A stretch of 64,000 nt of DNA from Pseudomonadota bacterium (lineage in GTDB: Bacteria > Pseudomonadota > Gammaproteobacteria > UBA1113), in NCBI GenBank assembly GCA_021778015.1, contig JAJYCX010000006.1, forward strand, positions 1 through 64,000. The letters are read 5' to 3'. This document shows, piece by piece, positions 26,052 to 35,583 of this stretch. The position numbers and the translations under genes are program-made. Numbering within the stretch: the stretch's first letter is position 1; each line of letters starts with the position of its first letter. The notes beneath the pieces were generated by a model. The model was given only the letters and a program-made list of their open reading frames with translations, was not told where the DNA came from and ran no database searches.

Positions 26052-26132
26052 TCCGCGCCCTTTCGGTCGCGGCTCGGAAAATTTCGGCTCGGGATACAGT
26101 TTATCACCGAGCTGCGACTGAAAGGGCGCGGA
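26052..26132. repeat. Repeat family C (copy C1), 26-bp hairpin between convergent genes
   Basis: TCCGCGCCCTTTCGGTCGCG and following GCTCGG (26052-26077) pair with 26107-26132 with two mismatches around a 29-nt centre. Closely related to 30278-30342 and 49832-49904. It may act as a two-way terminator for the permease and hemY. Confidence 0.75.
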
Positions 26133-26145
26133 AATTCCCGAGAAC

Positions 26146-27318
26146 TTAATCCACCACTGCCTGCTGAAAGCAGCGTAACGCTTCTTCTTTGTCGCCCAGT
26201 TGTAAGGATAATGCGCCTAATACCGCATAGGTTTTAGGCAAAGGACGCACTTGTAGGCTGTGGGTTAAATAGCTGCTGGCTTGTGATAAAGCACCATCGG
26301 CCATAGCCAATTGCCCTAAGCATAATAAAATATGCGGTTCTTGGCCTTGTTGTTTTAATAAAGACAACGCAAAATCGATTTGTTTATTGAGACGTTGGCT
26401 GTGGATTTGACCGTAGAGTGCAATTAGCTCTGGATCAAACTGTGCTTTTAAAGCATCGCGCACCAATTCTTCAGCTAAATCTGGCATATGGCTGTCCAAT
26501 AAAAAATGAGCGCAAGGTAATACCCATTCTTTACGGCGTTGTAAAGGCTTAGGCAGTTTTTGCCAGTAGAGTTCAACCTTTTGTTGATCCCCTTGTTTTA
26601 ATTGCAACAATAATAATTCTAAATATGCTTTTTCGCTCAATTGTTGTAGTTGCGTACTATCGACTATTTTTTGTTTTTTCAATAAGGGTAATAGATCTAA
26701 TAGATGAGACCAATCAGCCAGACGATAATAAACTTGTTTGAGTAATTTTAACATGTACTTATGTTGCGGCGCTTCTTGCTGAACATGACGTAAAGTCGCT
26801 AGGCAATGCTCCCATTGTTCATCGTGATATTGTAATTCAGCTTGCGTTAAGCCCACAGCAATTTTAGCGCCGGGGGTGGAGTCCAGCGCGTAATGTAAGT
26901 ATTGATCGCGTCTGTCATAGGCTTCTAAGGCCTGCGCTGCTTTAGCGGCGGCTAAATAATTGACTAAAGGGATTTCATTGAACTTCACCGATTTTATCAA
27001 TAAACTCTCTGCTTTATCCCAATCGCCTTCGGCCAATGCCAATAAGCCTTGTAAGGTCTGACGATGGCTGCTTTCATAACGGTGTTCATGACGCCACTTT
27101 TTAAAAACACGTAAGATTAAACCAGGGCCATTTAATAAACGCAGTAAAATATACAAAGCAATGAATGCGACGATAACAGCAGTAATGCCGAACCACAATG
27201 GCATTTCAATAGACCAATGCCCATAGGTGATGGCCATATAGCCGGGTGCTGCGCTGAGCATCAACGCACTCCAGGCTAGGAAGAGAACGATGAGTATAGA
27301 ACTTAACCAACGTAACAT
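26146..27318 (-). CDS. hemY: HemY-like protoheme-biosynthesis-associated TPR protein
   Basis: 390 aa. Two N-terminal membrane helices (about residues 5-25 and 40-62) are followed by the HemY_N region and TPR-like helices (for example GLLALAEGDWDKAESLL and AVLGALSLQLGDKEEALRCF). This is the proteobacterial HemY of the hemCDXY operon, an inner-membrane scaffold of uncertain role and not protoporphyrinogen oxidase. It follows hemX. Confidence 0.88.
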   Translation of the reverse strand: MLRWLSSILIVLFLAWSALMLSAAPGYMAITYGHWSIEMPLWFGITAVIVAFIALYILLRLLNGPGLILRVFKKWRHEHRYESSHRQTLQGLLALAEGDWDKAESLLIKSVKFNEIPLVNYLAAAKAAQALEAYDRRDQYLHYALDSTPGAKIAVGLTQAELQYHDEQWEHCLATLRHVQQEAPQHKYMLKLLKQVYYRLADWSHLLDLLPLLKKQKIVDSTQLQQLSEKAYLELLLLQLKQGDQQKVELYWQKLPKPLQRRKEWVLPCAHFLLDSHMPDLAEELVRDALKAQFDPELIALYGQIHSQRLNKQIDFALSLLKQQGQEPHILLCLGQLAMADGALSQASSYLTHSLQVRPLPKTYAVLGALSLQLGDKEEALRCFQQAVVD

Positions 27319-27426
27319 GAAATATTTCCTCTTTTTTCAACAAAAGCCCATATTGGGCGCATCTTGCATGCAACCTGCATCCCAATCTGTGCTTTACGGT
27401 ACGTGCCGATAGCGGTGTAGTTACTT

Positions 27427-28428
27427 TTATTTGCCATTGCTGATCAAAGCCTGCTGTATGCGATTGATCAGCGGCGATAACTCAGGGAAGTTGGGTTGCA
27501 AATTAGTACTTTCTAATGGTTTTAATTGTTGCAGAATGTTTTGTGCCGTAGCGTTATTGGTATCGTAATGTGCATGTAGCCAGCGCTCAGCATCTTGAAT
27601 GTTACTTTGAAACAAAGCCGTATTGTGTGCTAGGGCTGCCCATTGTGCTTGAGCTAGGTATAAACAAAGACGGGCATTGAGATAAGCGCGTTCATCGGGG
27701 GTAATAAAATGTGGGGCTTCGGCGCCATAATGTTTGACCGTAATAACTTTTTGTAAACCTTGCCACGCATTATTCCATAATTTATTCCAAAAAGAACGCT
27801 GTGCGTCTTGTGTTTTAGCGTTATCTTTAGGTTCGGTTTGAGTTAAGGGTAAAGCATTAATGGTGTCTTGTACCGCAGATAATTGACTGACAATTTTTGC
27901 AATGTTTAATGCCGGCATGGTCTTTAAGGTGGCCAGCGTTTGTTGCAATGACCCATCTAAGGCTTGTAATTCTGCATCGGTGCTTTGTGTGAGTTCATTG
28001 TGAGCTGCTTGTAAATAAATAGAAGCTTTGTTAGCGTCAAATTGATATAACAGTGCATCTTGTGCCAATTGCGCTAGATAGAGCACGTGCGCCAAGGGCA
28101 GCGCAGACAATTGTGCGTGTAGCGTAGTTACTTGTGTTTGTAATTGTACCAGGACTTGCTGATTATTTTTATCGTCGACTGTTAAATTTTGTATAGTTCC
28201 ATTTAGGTTAGCGATAGACTTTTTATTTTGTTTTAGCGTATGTTGCATATCCGATAATTCTTGTGCGCTAGCAGAGAAAGAAGCTTGCCAGGCACTGGCA
28301 TGATAGTAAAAATAAATGGCCACACTGAGGGATAAGCCTAGCGCAAGCAAGCCTACGAGCAGCGTGAGCCATATCCAGGGACTGGTGCGTTTGTTTGCAC
28401 TGGGGGTTGTTGCGGGTGTATCAGCCAT
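27427..28428 (-). CDS. hemX: HemX-like inner-membrane protein
   Basis: 333 aa. A short cytoplasmic Thr/Pro/Ser-rich N-terminus is followed by one membrane helix (IWLTLLVGLLALGLSLSVAI) and a long periplasmic coiled-coil and helical domain. This is the pattern of gammaproteobacterial HemX (uroporphyrinogen-III C-methyltransferase-like annotation, but without a methyltransferase core). ATG 28428 follows AGGATAAGGA; the frame extends 15 codons upstream without need. Confidence 0.85.
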   Translation of the reverse strand: MADTPATTPSANKRTSPWIWLTLLVGLLALGLSLSVAIYFYYHASAWQASFSASAQELSDMQHTLKQNKKSIANLNGTIQNLTVDDKNNQQVLVQLQTQVTTLHAQLSALPLAHVLYLAQLAQDALLYQFDANKASIYLQAAHNELTQSTDAELQALDGSLQQTLATLKTMPALNIAKIVSQLSAVQDTINALPLTQTEPKDNAKTQDAQRSFWNKLWNNAWQGLQKVITVKHYGAEAPHFITPDERAYLNARLCLYLAQAQWAALAHNTALFQSNIQDAERWLHAHYDTNNATAQNILQQLKPLESTNLQPNFPELSPLINRIQQALISNGK

Positions 28429-28467
28429 AATCCTTATCCTAATTAGTGATTCAACGTACTCTACGCG

Positions 28468-28612
28468 CTTCAAGATGCGAGAACAATACTTTCTACGAAC
28501 ACAACACTAAAACGTTGTCATCCTCGATCGGAGCCTGTACTCGGTACTCCGGGTATCGAGGATGACAAAGCTTTGATTCAAATCTATAGTATTCATCAAG
28601 ATCTCATATCTT
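28468..28612. repeat. Repeat family B (copy B2) between hemD and hemX
   Basis: Starts CTTCAAGATGCGAGA and contains AACGTTGTCATCCTCGATCG, then a second inverted TCGAGGATGACAAAG. The last 60 bp, with ATCTATAGTATTCATCAAGA, are nearly identical to 47087-47150. It separates two genes that are normally adjacent. Confidence 0.75.
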
Positions 28613-28621
28613 CATTCTCGC

Positions 28622-29383
28622 CTAAACCCCAAGCGCTTTGAGTATAGCCTCGTCGCTGGCATTATCCGCCACATCAATTTTTCCTTTATGGCCTAATTTG
28701 CGCGCTAATGAGCACATTTTATCACTAATGAGCAAAAGATGACAATCGCGCCAATCAGGCTTGTTCATTGGTTGTGCAAAATGCAATAAAAACGCTAAAT
28801 TTTGTAATCCTTCACTGCTGGTGACGATAAATACGCTGTTTTTGGGAATGTGTATCTGTTTTTCTAAACCTAGGGTGGGGGTAGGGCAACGACGTTCATA
28901 GCAATCAAAAATTGTAACGATAGCGCCTTGCTGTTGTAAACTGGGTGCTAGTAAGCCGCGACCGCCCTTACCCTTAAAAATAGCGATTTTTTGCCCTTTT
29001 ATATTTTTTAAAATAGCTAAATTCAATAATCCCTCGCTGGAATATTCTTTTTCGGGGGTAATTATAGTGTGAAAACCATAATGCATCAGCGCTTTTGCTG
29101 TTCCAGGGCCTTGCGCGATGAATTGTGTAGTAGGCCAAATTTCTGGACTTAACGCGCATAATTTCATGGCGTAATGCACGGCGGTAGGACTGACAAACAA
29201 GGCGCTATTAAAAAGTGTATTTCTAAAATTGTGAAAATAAGCGATCACGTCAGAATTTTCTGTGATTTCTAATGTAGGAAAGAGTAAGGGTTGAAAGCCT
29301 AATGATTGCAAACGCTGTAGCAACGATGAAGCCGTAGTAATGGGTTTAGTAATGACTATATGTTCGATATGATTGACATTCAT
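28622..29383 (-). CDS. hemD: Uroporphyrinogen-III synthase
   Basis: 253 aa. HemD closes and inverts ring D of hydroxymethylbilane to give uroporphyrinogen III. Low sequence conservation is normal for the family. Visible landmarks are the N-terminal VITKP, ALFVSPTAVHYAM, GPGTAKAL, the hinge IAIFKGKGGRGLLAPSL and the C-terminal VFIVTSSEGLQNL. Operon with hemX-hemY. hemC, usually just upstream, is not in the window. Confidence 0.9.
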   Translation of the reverse strand: MNVNHIEHIVITKPITTASSLLQRLQSLGFQPLLFPTLEITENSDVIAYFHNFRNTLFNSALFVSPTAVHYAMKLCALSPEIWPTTQFIAQGPGTAKALMHYGFHTIITPEKEYSSEGLLNLAILKNIKGQKIAIFKGKGGRGLLAPSLQQQGAIVTIFDCYERRCPTPTLGLEKQIHIPKNSVFIVTSSEGLQNLAFLLHFAQPMNKPDWRDCHLLLISDKMCSLARKLGHKGKIDVADNASDEAILKALGV

Positions 29384-29510
29384 CGGGCTAGAAACTCATT
29401 TTTAAAATGATAATATCGTTAATATATCATATTTTTTATAAAAAGATCGTGAATAATAGTAGATTTTGCTTGCAAAGCATTAATAACTATTGCACAATAC
29501 ACCCTCTTTT

Positions 29511-29563
29511 TACAATAGTGTAGCTATTGTATGTGTGTAACGGTTTAATTTTTTAAAACCGTT
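29511..29563. promoter_or_regulatory. Two leader hairpins upstream of the H1-like gene
   Basis: TACAATAG (29511-29518) pairs with CTATTGTA (29524-29531). AACGGTTT (29539-29546) pairs with AAACCGTT (29556-29563), followed by a T-rich tract. The second resembles an attenuator or terminator just before the Shine-Dalgarno GGAG. No clear sigma70 promoter was found in 29384-29594. Confidence 0.5.
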
Positions 29564-29594
29564 AGTTTAATTTTTTAATTTTGGAGAAGATATC

Positions 29595-30161
29595 ATGCCA
29601 AAGAAAGCAACGAAGCATACCGCTAACAGTGGTATTCACAGTTTGCAAAGCGAATGTAAAGCTATTTTGCAAAAATTAACTGCAGCGCATCAAGATTGGG
29701 TGAAAAACACCGAGAAAGCGGCTGCTAAAATCAAAGCACAATGGGCCAAAGCCGATCAAATAGTGAAAAAAGCTAAAGCTCAAAAAGCGGCTCTCAAAGG
29801 CGCTGGTAAAAAAACGGCTGCGCACAAAAAGCAAGCTGATAAACTAACAATGGCTTTTGTTCAAGCTAAAATCGTAGCACAAGGCTTAAAGAAAGAATTA
29901 TCTACTTTATTGCCAGAATTGAAGGCAGCAAAAGCGGCATTAAAACGCCATATAGCAGTAGAAAAAGTAGCAGCTAAAAAAATAGTTGCGGCTAAAGTTA
30001 AAGCAGTTAAGGCTAAAAAAGCAGCTCCAGCTAAGGCTAAAAAAGCAGCTCCAGTTAAGGCTAAAAAAGCAGCTCCAGCTAAAGCCAAGAAAGTTGCAGG
30101 TAAAAGCACGCGTGGCCGTAAGGCGGCAAAGCCTGTAGCGGTTGCTGTAGAGCAAGCTTAG
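29595..30161 (+). CDS. Histone H1-like DNA-binding protein
   Basis: 188 aa, strongly basic. The N-terminal 110 residues form a lysine-rich coiled-coil-like helix; the C-terminal 75 residues are Lys/Ala/Pro repeats of the type KAKKAAPA, repeated about four times, ending STRGRKAAKP. This resembles the tail of eukaryotic H1 and bacterial Hc1/Hq1-like proteins, which compact the nucleoid during developmental cycles. GGAG precedes ATG. It could condense the bacterium's own DNA or, less likely, act in the host nucleus. Confidence 0.85.
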   Translation: MPKKATKHTANSGIHSLQSECKAILQKLTAAHQDWVKNTEKAAAKIKAQWAKADQIVKKAKAQKAALKGAGKKTAAHKKQADKLTMAFVQAKIVAQGLKKELSTLLPELKAAKAALKRHIAVEKVAAKKIVAAKVKAVKAKKAAPAKAKKAAPVKAKKAAPAKAKKVAGKSTRGRKAAKPVAVAVEQA

Positions 30162-30482
30162 AGATTGACCTCAGTTCGCTTGTAGGGGCGGTTCGTGAGC
30201 CGCTCCTACATCATAACTACTCGTGCCTTGTTGGAAGAAAAGAGCATATTGGATAGATTAGAGTATATCTTGTCTTTCCGCGCCCTTTCGGTCGCAGCTC
30301 AGTTACAAACGGATGATCCGAGCCGTGACCGAAAGGGCGCGGGCGCGAAGAGTATAACTCACAGCATTTGATTTTTAGGCGAGGCGCCTAGCCCTCGAGC
30401 CCCAGGAGTGTAGTACTCTACATGACTGGGGAGAGATGGGTGTAGGCAACAAAGCCTAAAGGTCAAAGGCGAAGAGTATAGT
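30162..30482. repeat. Gene-free stretch with repeats C2, A2 and a small palindrome
   Basis: No gene is seen. TGTAGGGGCGG (30181-30191) pairs with CCGCTCCTACA (30200-30210), a likely terminator for the H1-like gene. Family C copy C2 spans 30278-30342 (CCGCGCCCTTTCGGTCGCAG and inverse). Family A long copy A2 spans 30350-30480, very similar to the parA-parB copy. Confidence 0.75.
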
Positions 30483-30713
30483 CTATTTATCACAGCCATA
30501 GGCGCTGTACAGCCCCACCAACCTCTGACGCGCTGGAGTAGTCCCTATCTCAGGTTCTAGAACATTATCGCCACTGGCGCCCAATTGTGCTAGAATACGG
30601 TTGCATTCCTTTTGTCGGTTAGCGTTTCCACTATAATCTATGGCATTGGGATCAGCTTGGCAAGCGCATAATACTAGGGCCATTAAGGCCATGGGTAAGC
30701 TGTGTTTTAACAT
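30483..30713 (-). CDS. Small lipoprotein
   Basis: 76 aa. The N-terminus MLKHSLPMALMALVLCAC is a lipoprotein signal peptide with lipobox L-C-A-C18. The mature part of about 58 residues contains two further cysteines. Function unknown. It is divergent from rnr and has no partner. Confidence 0.7.
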   Translation of the reverse strand: MLKHSLPMALMALVLCACQADPNAIDYSGNANRQKECNRILAQLGASGDNVLEPEIGTTPARQRLVGLYSAYGCDK

Positions 30714-30782
30714 GTTGATATCCTGTGTTAGATTGAGACAATAGGGAACCTATTATATTAGACATAATCTATCGGAGTCAAA

Positions 30783-33080
30783 GTGAGTCGTAAATTTAGC
30801 AAAAAGGACCCCCAACAAACCCATGATGCGGCGGGACAGTACCCTTTCCCCATCCCCAGCCGAGAATATATCCTTAAATACCTCGAAGATGTGGGGACCC
30901 CTCTGCAACGTGAGCGTTTGGAAAAAGCCTTCGATATGCAATCGCCAGAAGAACAAGAAGCATTGCGCCGTCGATTGCGAGCTATGTTACGTGATGGTCA
31001 GCTATTGCTAAATCGTAAAGAAGAATACGCTATCGTCGATAAATTATCATTGTTAAAAGGTCAGGTGGTGGCACATCGTGATGGTTTTGGCTTTGTGGTG
31101 GCCGAGAAAAGTATGCCGGATTTGTTTTTGTCAGAACGAGAAATGCGCAATATTTTTCATGGCGATAAAGTATTGGTGCGTGTTATAGGGGAAGATAGAC
31201 GCGGTCGTAAAATGGCAAGCGTGGTCGAAGTTTTAGAACGCAATGCTGCGGAGATTGTGGGTCAATATTTGGTTGAAAATGGCGTAGGTTTTGTAGTGCC
31301 AGAAAATCGTACTATTTATCAAGACATTTTAATTTTGCCAGAAGATAAGGGTAATGCAAAACCAGGCGAAATTGTTACGGTGGAAGTGATTACCCCTATC
31401 AATAGACGTACTGCGCCCGTAGGACGTATTAAAAATATTTTAGGCGAGGCGATGTCTGCGGGCATGGAAATCGAAATTGCTACGCGCGCGCACGGCTTAT
31501 CTTTTACCTGGCCCGAGGGCGTAGAAGCGGCAGCCAAAAGTTTAGGTAAAACCGTACACCTTAGAGACAAAGAAGATCGTACCGATCTACGGGATCTAAA
31601 TTTTGTCACTATAGATGGTGAAGATGCCAAGGATTTTGATGATGCCGTATTTTGTAAACAAAAAGGCGATGGTTGGGCGCTTTATGTGGCCATTGCCGAT
31701 GTAGCGCATTATGTTAAACCAGGCAAACCTTTAGATGAAGAAGCGGCTAAACGTGGCAATTCAGTCTATTTCCCCAGTAAAGTTATTCCTATGTTGCCTG
31801 AGGGCTTATCCAATGGTTTGTGTTCATTAAAGCCGAAGGTCGATCGCCTGTGTATGGTCTGCGATATGCGCTTGGATGGAAATGGCGAAATTCTACGTTA
31901 TCGTTTTTATGAAGCAGTGATCCATTCTCAGGCAAGACTCACTTATACCGAAGCCGCCAGAATTTTAGTCGATAAAGATCCTGTGCTCCGAAAAACATAT
32001 AAATCGTCGGTACCTTCCTTAGAAAACTTATATGCAGTGTATCAAAAGCTCTATAAAAATCGTCAAAAACGTGGCGCTATTGATTTTGAAATGCCTGAAC
32101 CGTTTATTGTTTTTAACGAACAAGGCAAAATAGATAAGATCATTGCCAAGTATCGCAATGATGCACATAAGTTGATTGAAGAATGTATGTTGGCAGCTAA
32201 TGTATGCGCAGCAGATTTTCTATTAAAAAATAAAATGCCGGGTTTGTTTCGTGTGCATGAAGGGCCTAATCCTGAAAAACTGGAAGCCTTGCGCAAATTG
32301 TTGGGCGAAAAAGGCTTAGCTTTGTCCGGAGGCGAAAAACCTAAATCCAAAGATTACGCTAAATTAATGAAGCAAATTGAAGGCCGCGCCGATAGCAATG
32401 TGCTACAAACCTTATTGCTGCGATCCTTAAGTCAAGCCGTATATCAAGGCGATAATTGTGGGCACTTTGGCTTGGCTTATGATGCTTATACCCATTTTAC
32501 TTCGCCTATACGTCGTTATCCCGATCTATTAGTGCATAGGGCCATACGCCATATTTTAGAAAAAAAACGGCCCAGTACTTTTCGTTATTCTAAGGCGGAA
32601 TTACAAACTTTGGCGGAACATTGCTCTGCTACTGAAAGACGTGCCGATGAAGCGACGCGCGATGTAGTGGATTGGCTAAAATGCGAATATATGTCTAGCC
32701 GTTTAGGACAAGAGTACGATGGCAAAGTCACCGGTGTGACTTCATTCGGTTTGTTTGTCGCGTTGAATGATGAGTTTATTGAAGGCTTGGTGCATGTAAC
32801 GTCACTTAAAAATGATTATTATCGCTACGATGCTATACGTCACCAATTAGTTGGAGAAGCAACAAATTCCAGCTACAGTTTGGGAGACAAAGTACGTATA
32901 CGCGTGATACGAGTTGATTTAAATCAGCGAAAAATAGACTTTGATTTATTACAAACAGAAGATGATCGTCCCAAAAAGAAAAAATCTAAAGCAGCTACAA
33001 AAGAAACCCCTAAAAAAGATGCTAAGAAAGAGCCTAAAAAACGTTTCTGGCAAAAATCAAAATCAAAGGCAAAGAAATGA
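30783..33080 (+). CDS. rnr: Ribonuclease R
   Basis: 765 aa, RNB-family 3'-5' exoribonuclease that degrades structured RNA. Layout: N-terminal winged helix and cold-shock domains (GQVVAHRDGFGFVV), RNB core with the metal-binding DGEDAKDFDDAV near residues 277-288, C-terminal S1 domain (about 641-725) and a Lys-rich tail, as in other gammaproteobacteria. The start codon is GTG. It overlaps rlmB by 4 bp. Confidence 0.96.
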   Translation: MSRKFSKKDPQQTHDAAGQYPFPIPSREYILKYLEDVGTPLQRERLEKAFDMQSPEEQEALRRRLRAMLRDGQLLLNRKEEYAIVDKLSLLKGQVVAHRDGFGFVVAEKSMPDLFLSEREMRNIFHGDKVLVRVIGEDRRGRKMASVVEVLERNAAEIVGQYLVENGVGFVVPENRTIYQDILILPEDKGNAKPGEIVTVEVITPINRRTAPVGRIKNILGEAMSAGMEIEIATRAHGLSFTWPEGVEAAAKSLGKTVHLRDKEDRTDLRDLNFVTIDGEDAKDFDDAVFCKQKGDGWALYVAIADVAHYVKPGKPLDEEAAKRGNSVYFPSKVIPMLPEGLSNGLCSLKPKVDRLCMVCDMRLDGNGEILRYRFYEAVIHSQARLTYTEAARILVDKDPVLRKTYKSSVPSLENLYAVYQKLYKNRQKRGAIDFEMPEPFIVFNEQGKIDKIIAKYRNDAHKLIEECMLAANVCAADFLLKNKMPGLFRVHEGPNPEKLEALRKLLGEKGLALSGGEKPKSKDYAKLMKQIEGRADSNVLQTLLLRSLSQAVYQGDNCGHFGLAYDAYTHFTSPIRRYPDLLVHRAIRHILEKKRPSTFRYSKAELQTLAEHCSATERRADEATRDVVDWLKCEYMSSRLGQEYDGKVTGVTSFGLFVALNDEFIEGLVHVTSLKNDYYRYDAIRHQLVGEATNSSYSLGDKVRIRVIRVDLNQRKIDFDLLQTEDDRPKKKKSKAATKETPKKDAKKEPKKRFWQKSKSKAKK

Positions 33081-33805
33081 ATGTGGTCTATGGTCAGCAC
33101 AGTGTCAAAGCAGCTCTAAGCGAAGGACGTCTACCGCAAACACTCTACACACATAAAGCAAAGGCCGCTGCTGTGCGTCAATTTTTATTAGATCTAGATT
33201 GTAAAGTCCCCGTTAAGATTGTAGAACCCAATGTTTTAGATGAAATGACGGCAGATGCTAATCATCAAGGCTGGGTGGCTGTATATGCGAAAGCGATGAA
33301 AATGTATCATGAAGATAAATTGACGGAACTTTTGGCTCAGCAAACCAAACCTTTATTTCTAGTTTTAGATGGCGTGCAAGATCCGCATAATTTAGGTGCG
33401 TGCTTACGCAGTGCCGATGCTGCGGGCGTTACCGCAGTCATTATTCCTAAGGACAATGCGGTAGGGTTAACTTCTACGGTGCAAAAAGTAGCGAGTGGGG
33501 CTGCAGAAAATGTGATCCTTATTCAAGTCACCAATTTGGCACGTAGTTTGCAAGAATTAAAACAAGCTGGAGTGTGGTTATATGGCTTAAGCGATGATGC
33601 AACCACTTCATTGTATAAGATTAACTTAACGGGTTCTATTGCTTTAATATTAGGCGCCGAAGATAAAGGTTTGCGCCGCTTAACCCGCGAAGCCGCCGAT
33701 GCTTTAGTGTTCTTACCTATGCTAGGCCAAGTTTCCAGTCTCAATGTTTCCGTTGCAACCGGTGTTTGTCTTTATGAAGCATTGCGGCAGAGAAGTAGTT
33801 TGTAG
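33077..33805 (+). CDS. rlmB: 23S rRNA (guanosine-2'-O-)-methyltransferase RlmB
   Basis: 242 aa SPOUT enzyme that methylates G2251 of 23S rRNA. Signature segments are VYGQHSVKAAL at the start, LDGVQDPHNLGACLRSADAAG, LILGAEDKGLRRL and the knot end LPMLGQVSSLNVSVATG. ATG overlaps the rnr stop. The pairing rnr-rlmB is conserved in gammaproteobacteria. Confidence 0.96.
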   Translation: MNVVYGQHSVKAALSEGRLPQTLYTHKAKAAAVRQFLLDLDCKVPVKIVEPNVLDEMTADANHQGWVAVYAKAMKMYHEDKLTELLAQQTKPLFLVLDGVQDPHNLGACLRSADAAGVTAVIIPKDNAVGLTSTVQKVASGAAENVILIQVTNLARSLQELKQAGVWLYGLSDDATTSLYKINLTGSIALILGAEDKGLRRLTREAADALVFLPMLGQVSSLNVSVATGVCLYEALRQRSSL

Positions 33806-33912
33806 ATTAAGACACCACCTATAAATTTCTTGTTACTTTTTTTACCTCCAGTATTGTCATTATGTGCAAGCAAAAAAGCTATCTTCAGTTTAAAAAACCG
33901 AACGACCATGAC

Positions 33913-33941
33913 TTGCGTAGAAAGCGCGGTTTTATTATTAT
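33913..33941 (+). promoter_or_regulatory. Putative promoter of the ten-gene biosynthetic operon
   Basis: TTGCGT (33913-33918), 17 bp, TATTAT (33936-33941), about 65 bp upstream of the ATG at 34006. This is the only large gap ahead of the operon. Confidence 0.4.
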
Positions 33942-34005
33942 TCGCATTATGGATATTCATGAAATACACTATTTTCTATATTTATTAAAATAATGAGAGA
34001 AATAT

Positions 34006-35583
34006 ATGCAAGACAACGTAATAAATGAAAAAATATATGCGAGAAAAGGTGCACTATTATTCGCGATAATGCTTGCCTGTTTTAGCGTACCATTAAACTT
34101 TACAGCTGGACCGATGGCGCAACCTTATATAGCAGCGAGCTTGCCAGGTAGTGCCGTTGCGCTGTCGTGGATAACGAATGCATTTTTTCTTAGCTGTGGT
34201 AGTACATTGATGGTAGCAGGTGTAATGGCTGATCAATATGGACGTAAAAAGATATTTGGGATAGGCCTGTTGATCTCTACTGTCACCTCATTGCTGATGC
34301 CTTTTTCTCCCAGTGTGTGGGTTCTTGACTTATTACGTATACCGCAAGGCATTGCAGCTGCTTGTGCATATGCGGGTGGCATCTCTATTCTTGCTCAAGA
34401 ATTTGAAGGGCATACTCGAGCAAAAATATTTAGTGTGATAGGCATTACTTTCGGAGCAGGATTAGCTTTCGGGCCAACGATAGCAGCCGTACTCATTACT
34501 TATTTTGGTTGGCATGCTGTTTTCTTTGGTAGTACGGTGTTGAGTGTCATTGCGCTGATTGTTTGTCTACTGTGCATGCATGATAGCAAAGATCCAAATG
34601 CCAAAGGACTCGATAAGATTGGCGCCACTTTATTTACGCTGATGTTAGCGCTGTTTACTTATGCGGTGATAGAAGCACCCGTTCGCGGTTGGTTAAGTCC
34701 CACTGTGATTGTTCTATTATTGGTAGTTGCGCTGCTTTTATGCCTATTTATTTGGGTAGAAAAAAGAATAGTCCATCCAATGCTGGATTTATCTTTGTTC
34801 TCCTATCCTGCTTTCGTCGGTGCACAACTACTGCCGCTTGCTGCTGCCTATTGTTACGCGGTGCTGCTAGTCATTCTGCCATTGCGATTCATTGGCATTG
34901 AACAAATGAATGCACTTGATGCCGGCATTTTAATGATTTGGTTTTCTGGTTCTTTATTGTTTGTTCCATTTTTAGCGGCAAGTTTAACCAAGTGGATATC
35001 TGTCGGTATGCTTTCGGGTGGCGGCATGGTGATTTCCATTATAGGATTGATGATGCTGAATACTCTTCCCATGGGCATGCACGATTGGAGTATGAAATTG
35101 GTGCTATTCATCATTGGGTTTGGTGTCGCTGTGCCATGGGGATTGATGGACAACTTAGCCGTGTCTGTGGTTCCTAAAGAGAAAGCAGGGGTGGCGATTG
35201 GTATTTTTGGTGCTCTACGCGTGTCATTTGATAGTACTGCTATCGCGATTGTGGGATCGCTATTGGCCCTTTTTATGTCACATAGTTTGACTATTGCAAC
35301 GAGTGGGTTAAGTGCAACACAGATTGCAGGCGCGACGGCACAATTGGCAGCAGGTGCGATGGAGCACGCTAGCCAACTGCTACCTACGGTGCCACACAAT
35401 CAGCTTATTTCCGCTTATAACTATGCATTCCATCAATTAATAAACGTATTGATTGTACTGACATCGATCTCAACTGCGCTGATTTTTATTCTGCTTTATC
35501 GCACAAAAATTGGTGAAGGCCTGGAGATCGACACGACTCAAAAAACGGCTGAATTATCGGCTTGCATCGAGAAGAATATATGA
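34006..35583 (+). CDS. MFS drug/metabolite exporter (14-TM, EmrB/QacA type)
   Basis: 525 aa with about 14 membrane segments. The MFS motif A appears as GVMADQYGRKKIFG; the motif-C-like region after TM5 reads GITFGAGLAFGPTIAAVL. Family members export drugs or small metabolites by proton antiport. As the first gene of the operon it probably exports the product. The stop overlaps the next ATG (ATGA). GAGAGA precedes the ATG. Confidence 0.88.
   Translation: MQDNVINEKIYARKGALLFAIMLACFSVPLNFTAGPMAQPYIAASLPGSAVALSWITNAFFLSCGSTLMVAGVMADQYGRKKIFGIGLLISTVTSLLMPFSPSVWVLDLLRIPQGIAAACAYAGGISILAQEFEGHTRAKIFSVIGITFGAGLAFGPTIAAVLITYFGWHAVFFGSTVLSVIALIVCLLCMHDSKDPNAKGLDKIGATLFTLMLALFTYAVIEAPVRGWLSPTVIVLLLVVALLLCLFIWVEKRIVHPMLDLSLFSYPAFVGAQLLPLAAAYCYAVLLVILPLRFIGIEQMNALDAGILMIWFSGSLLFVPFLAASLTKWISVGMLSGGGMVISIIGLMMLNTLPMGMHDWSMKLVLFIIGFGVAVPWGLMDNLAVSVVPKEKAGVAIGIFGALRVSFDSTAIAIVGSLLALFMSHSLTIATSGLSATQIAGATAQLAAGAMEHASQLLPTVPHNQLISAYNYAFHQLINVLIVLTSISTALIFILLYRTKIGEGLEIDTTQKTAELSACIEKNI

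Noticed and set aside
29861..30155. Ala/Phe/Leu-rich frames opposite the H1-like gene
   Set aside because: They arise from the reverse complement of Lys/Ala codon repeats.
34854..35399. 181-aa open frame opposite the MFS gene
   Set aside because: Shadow of a strongly supported membrane-protein gene.
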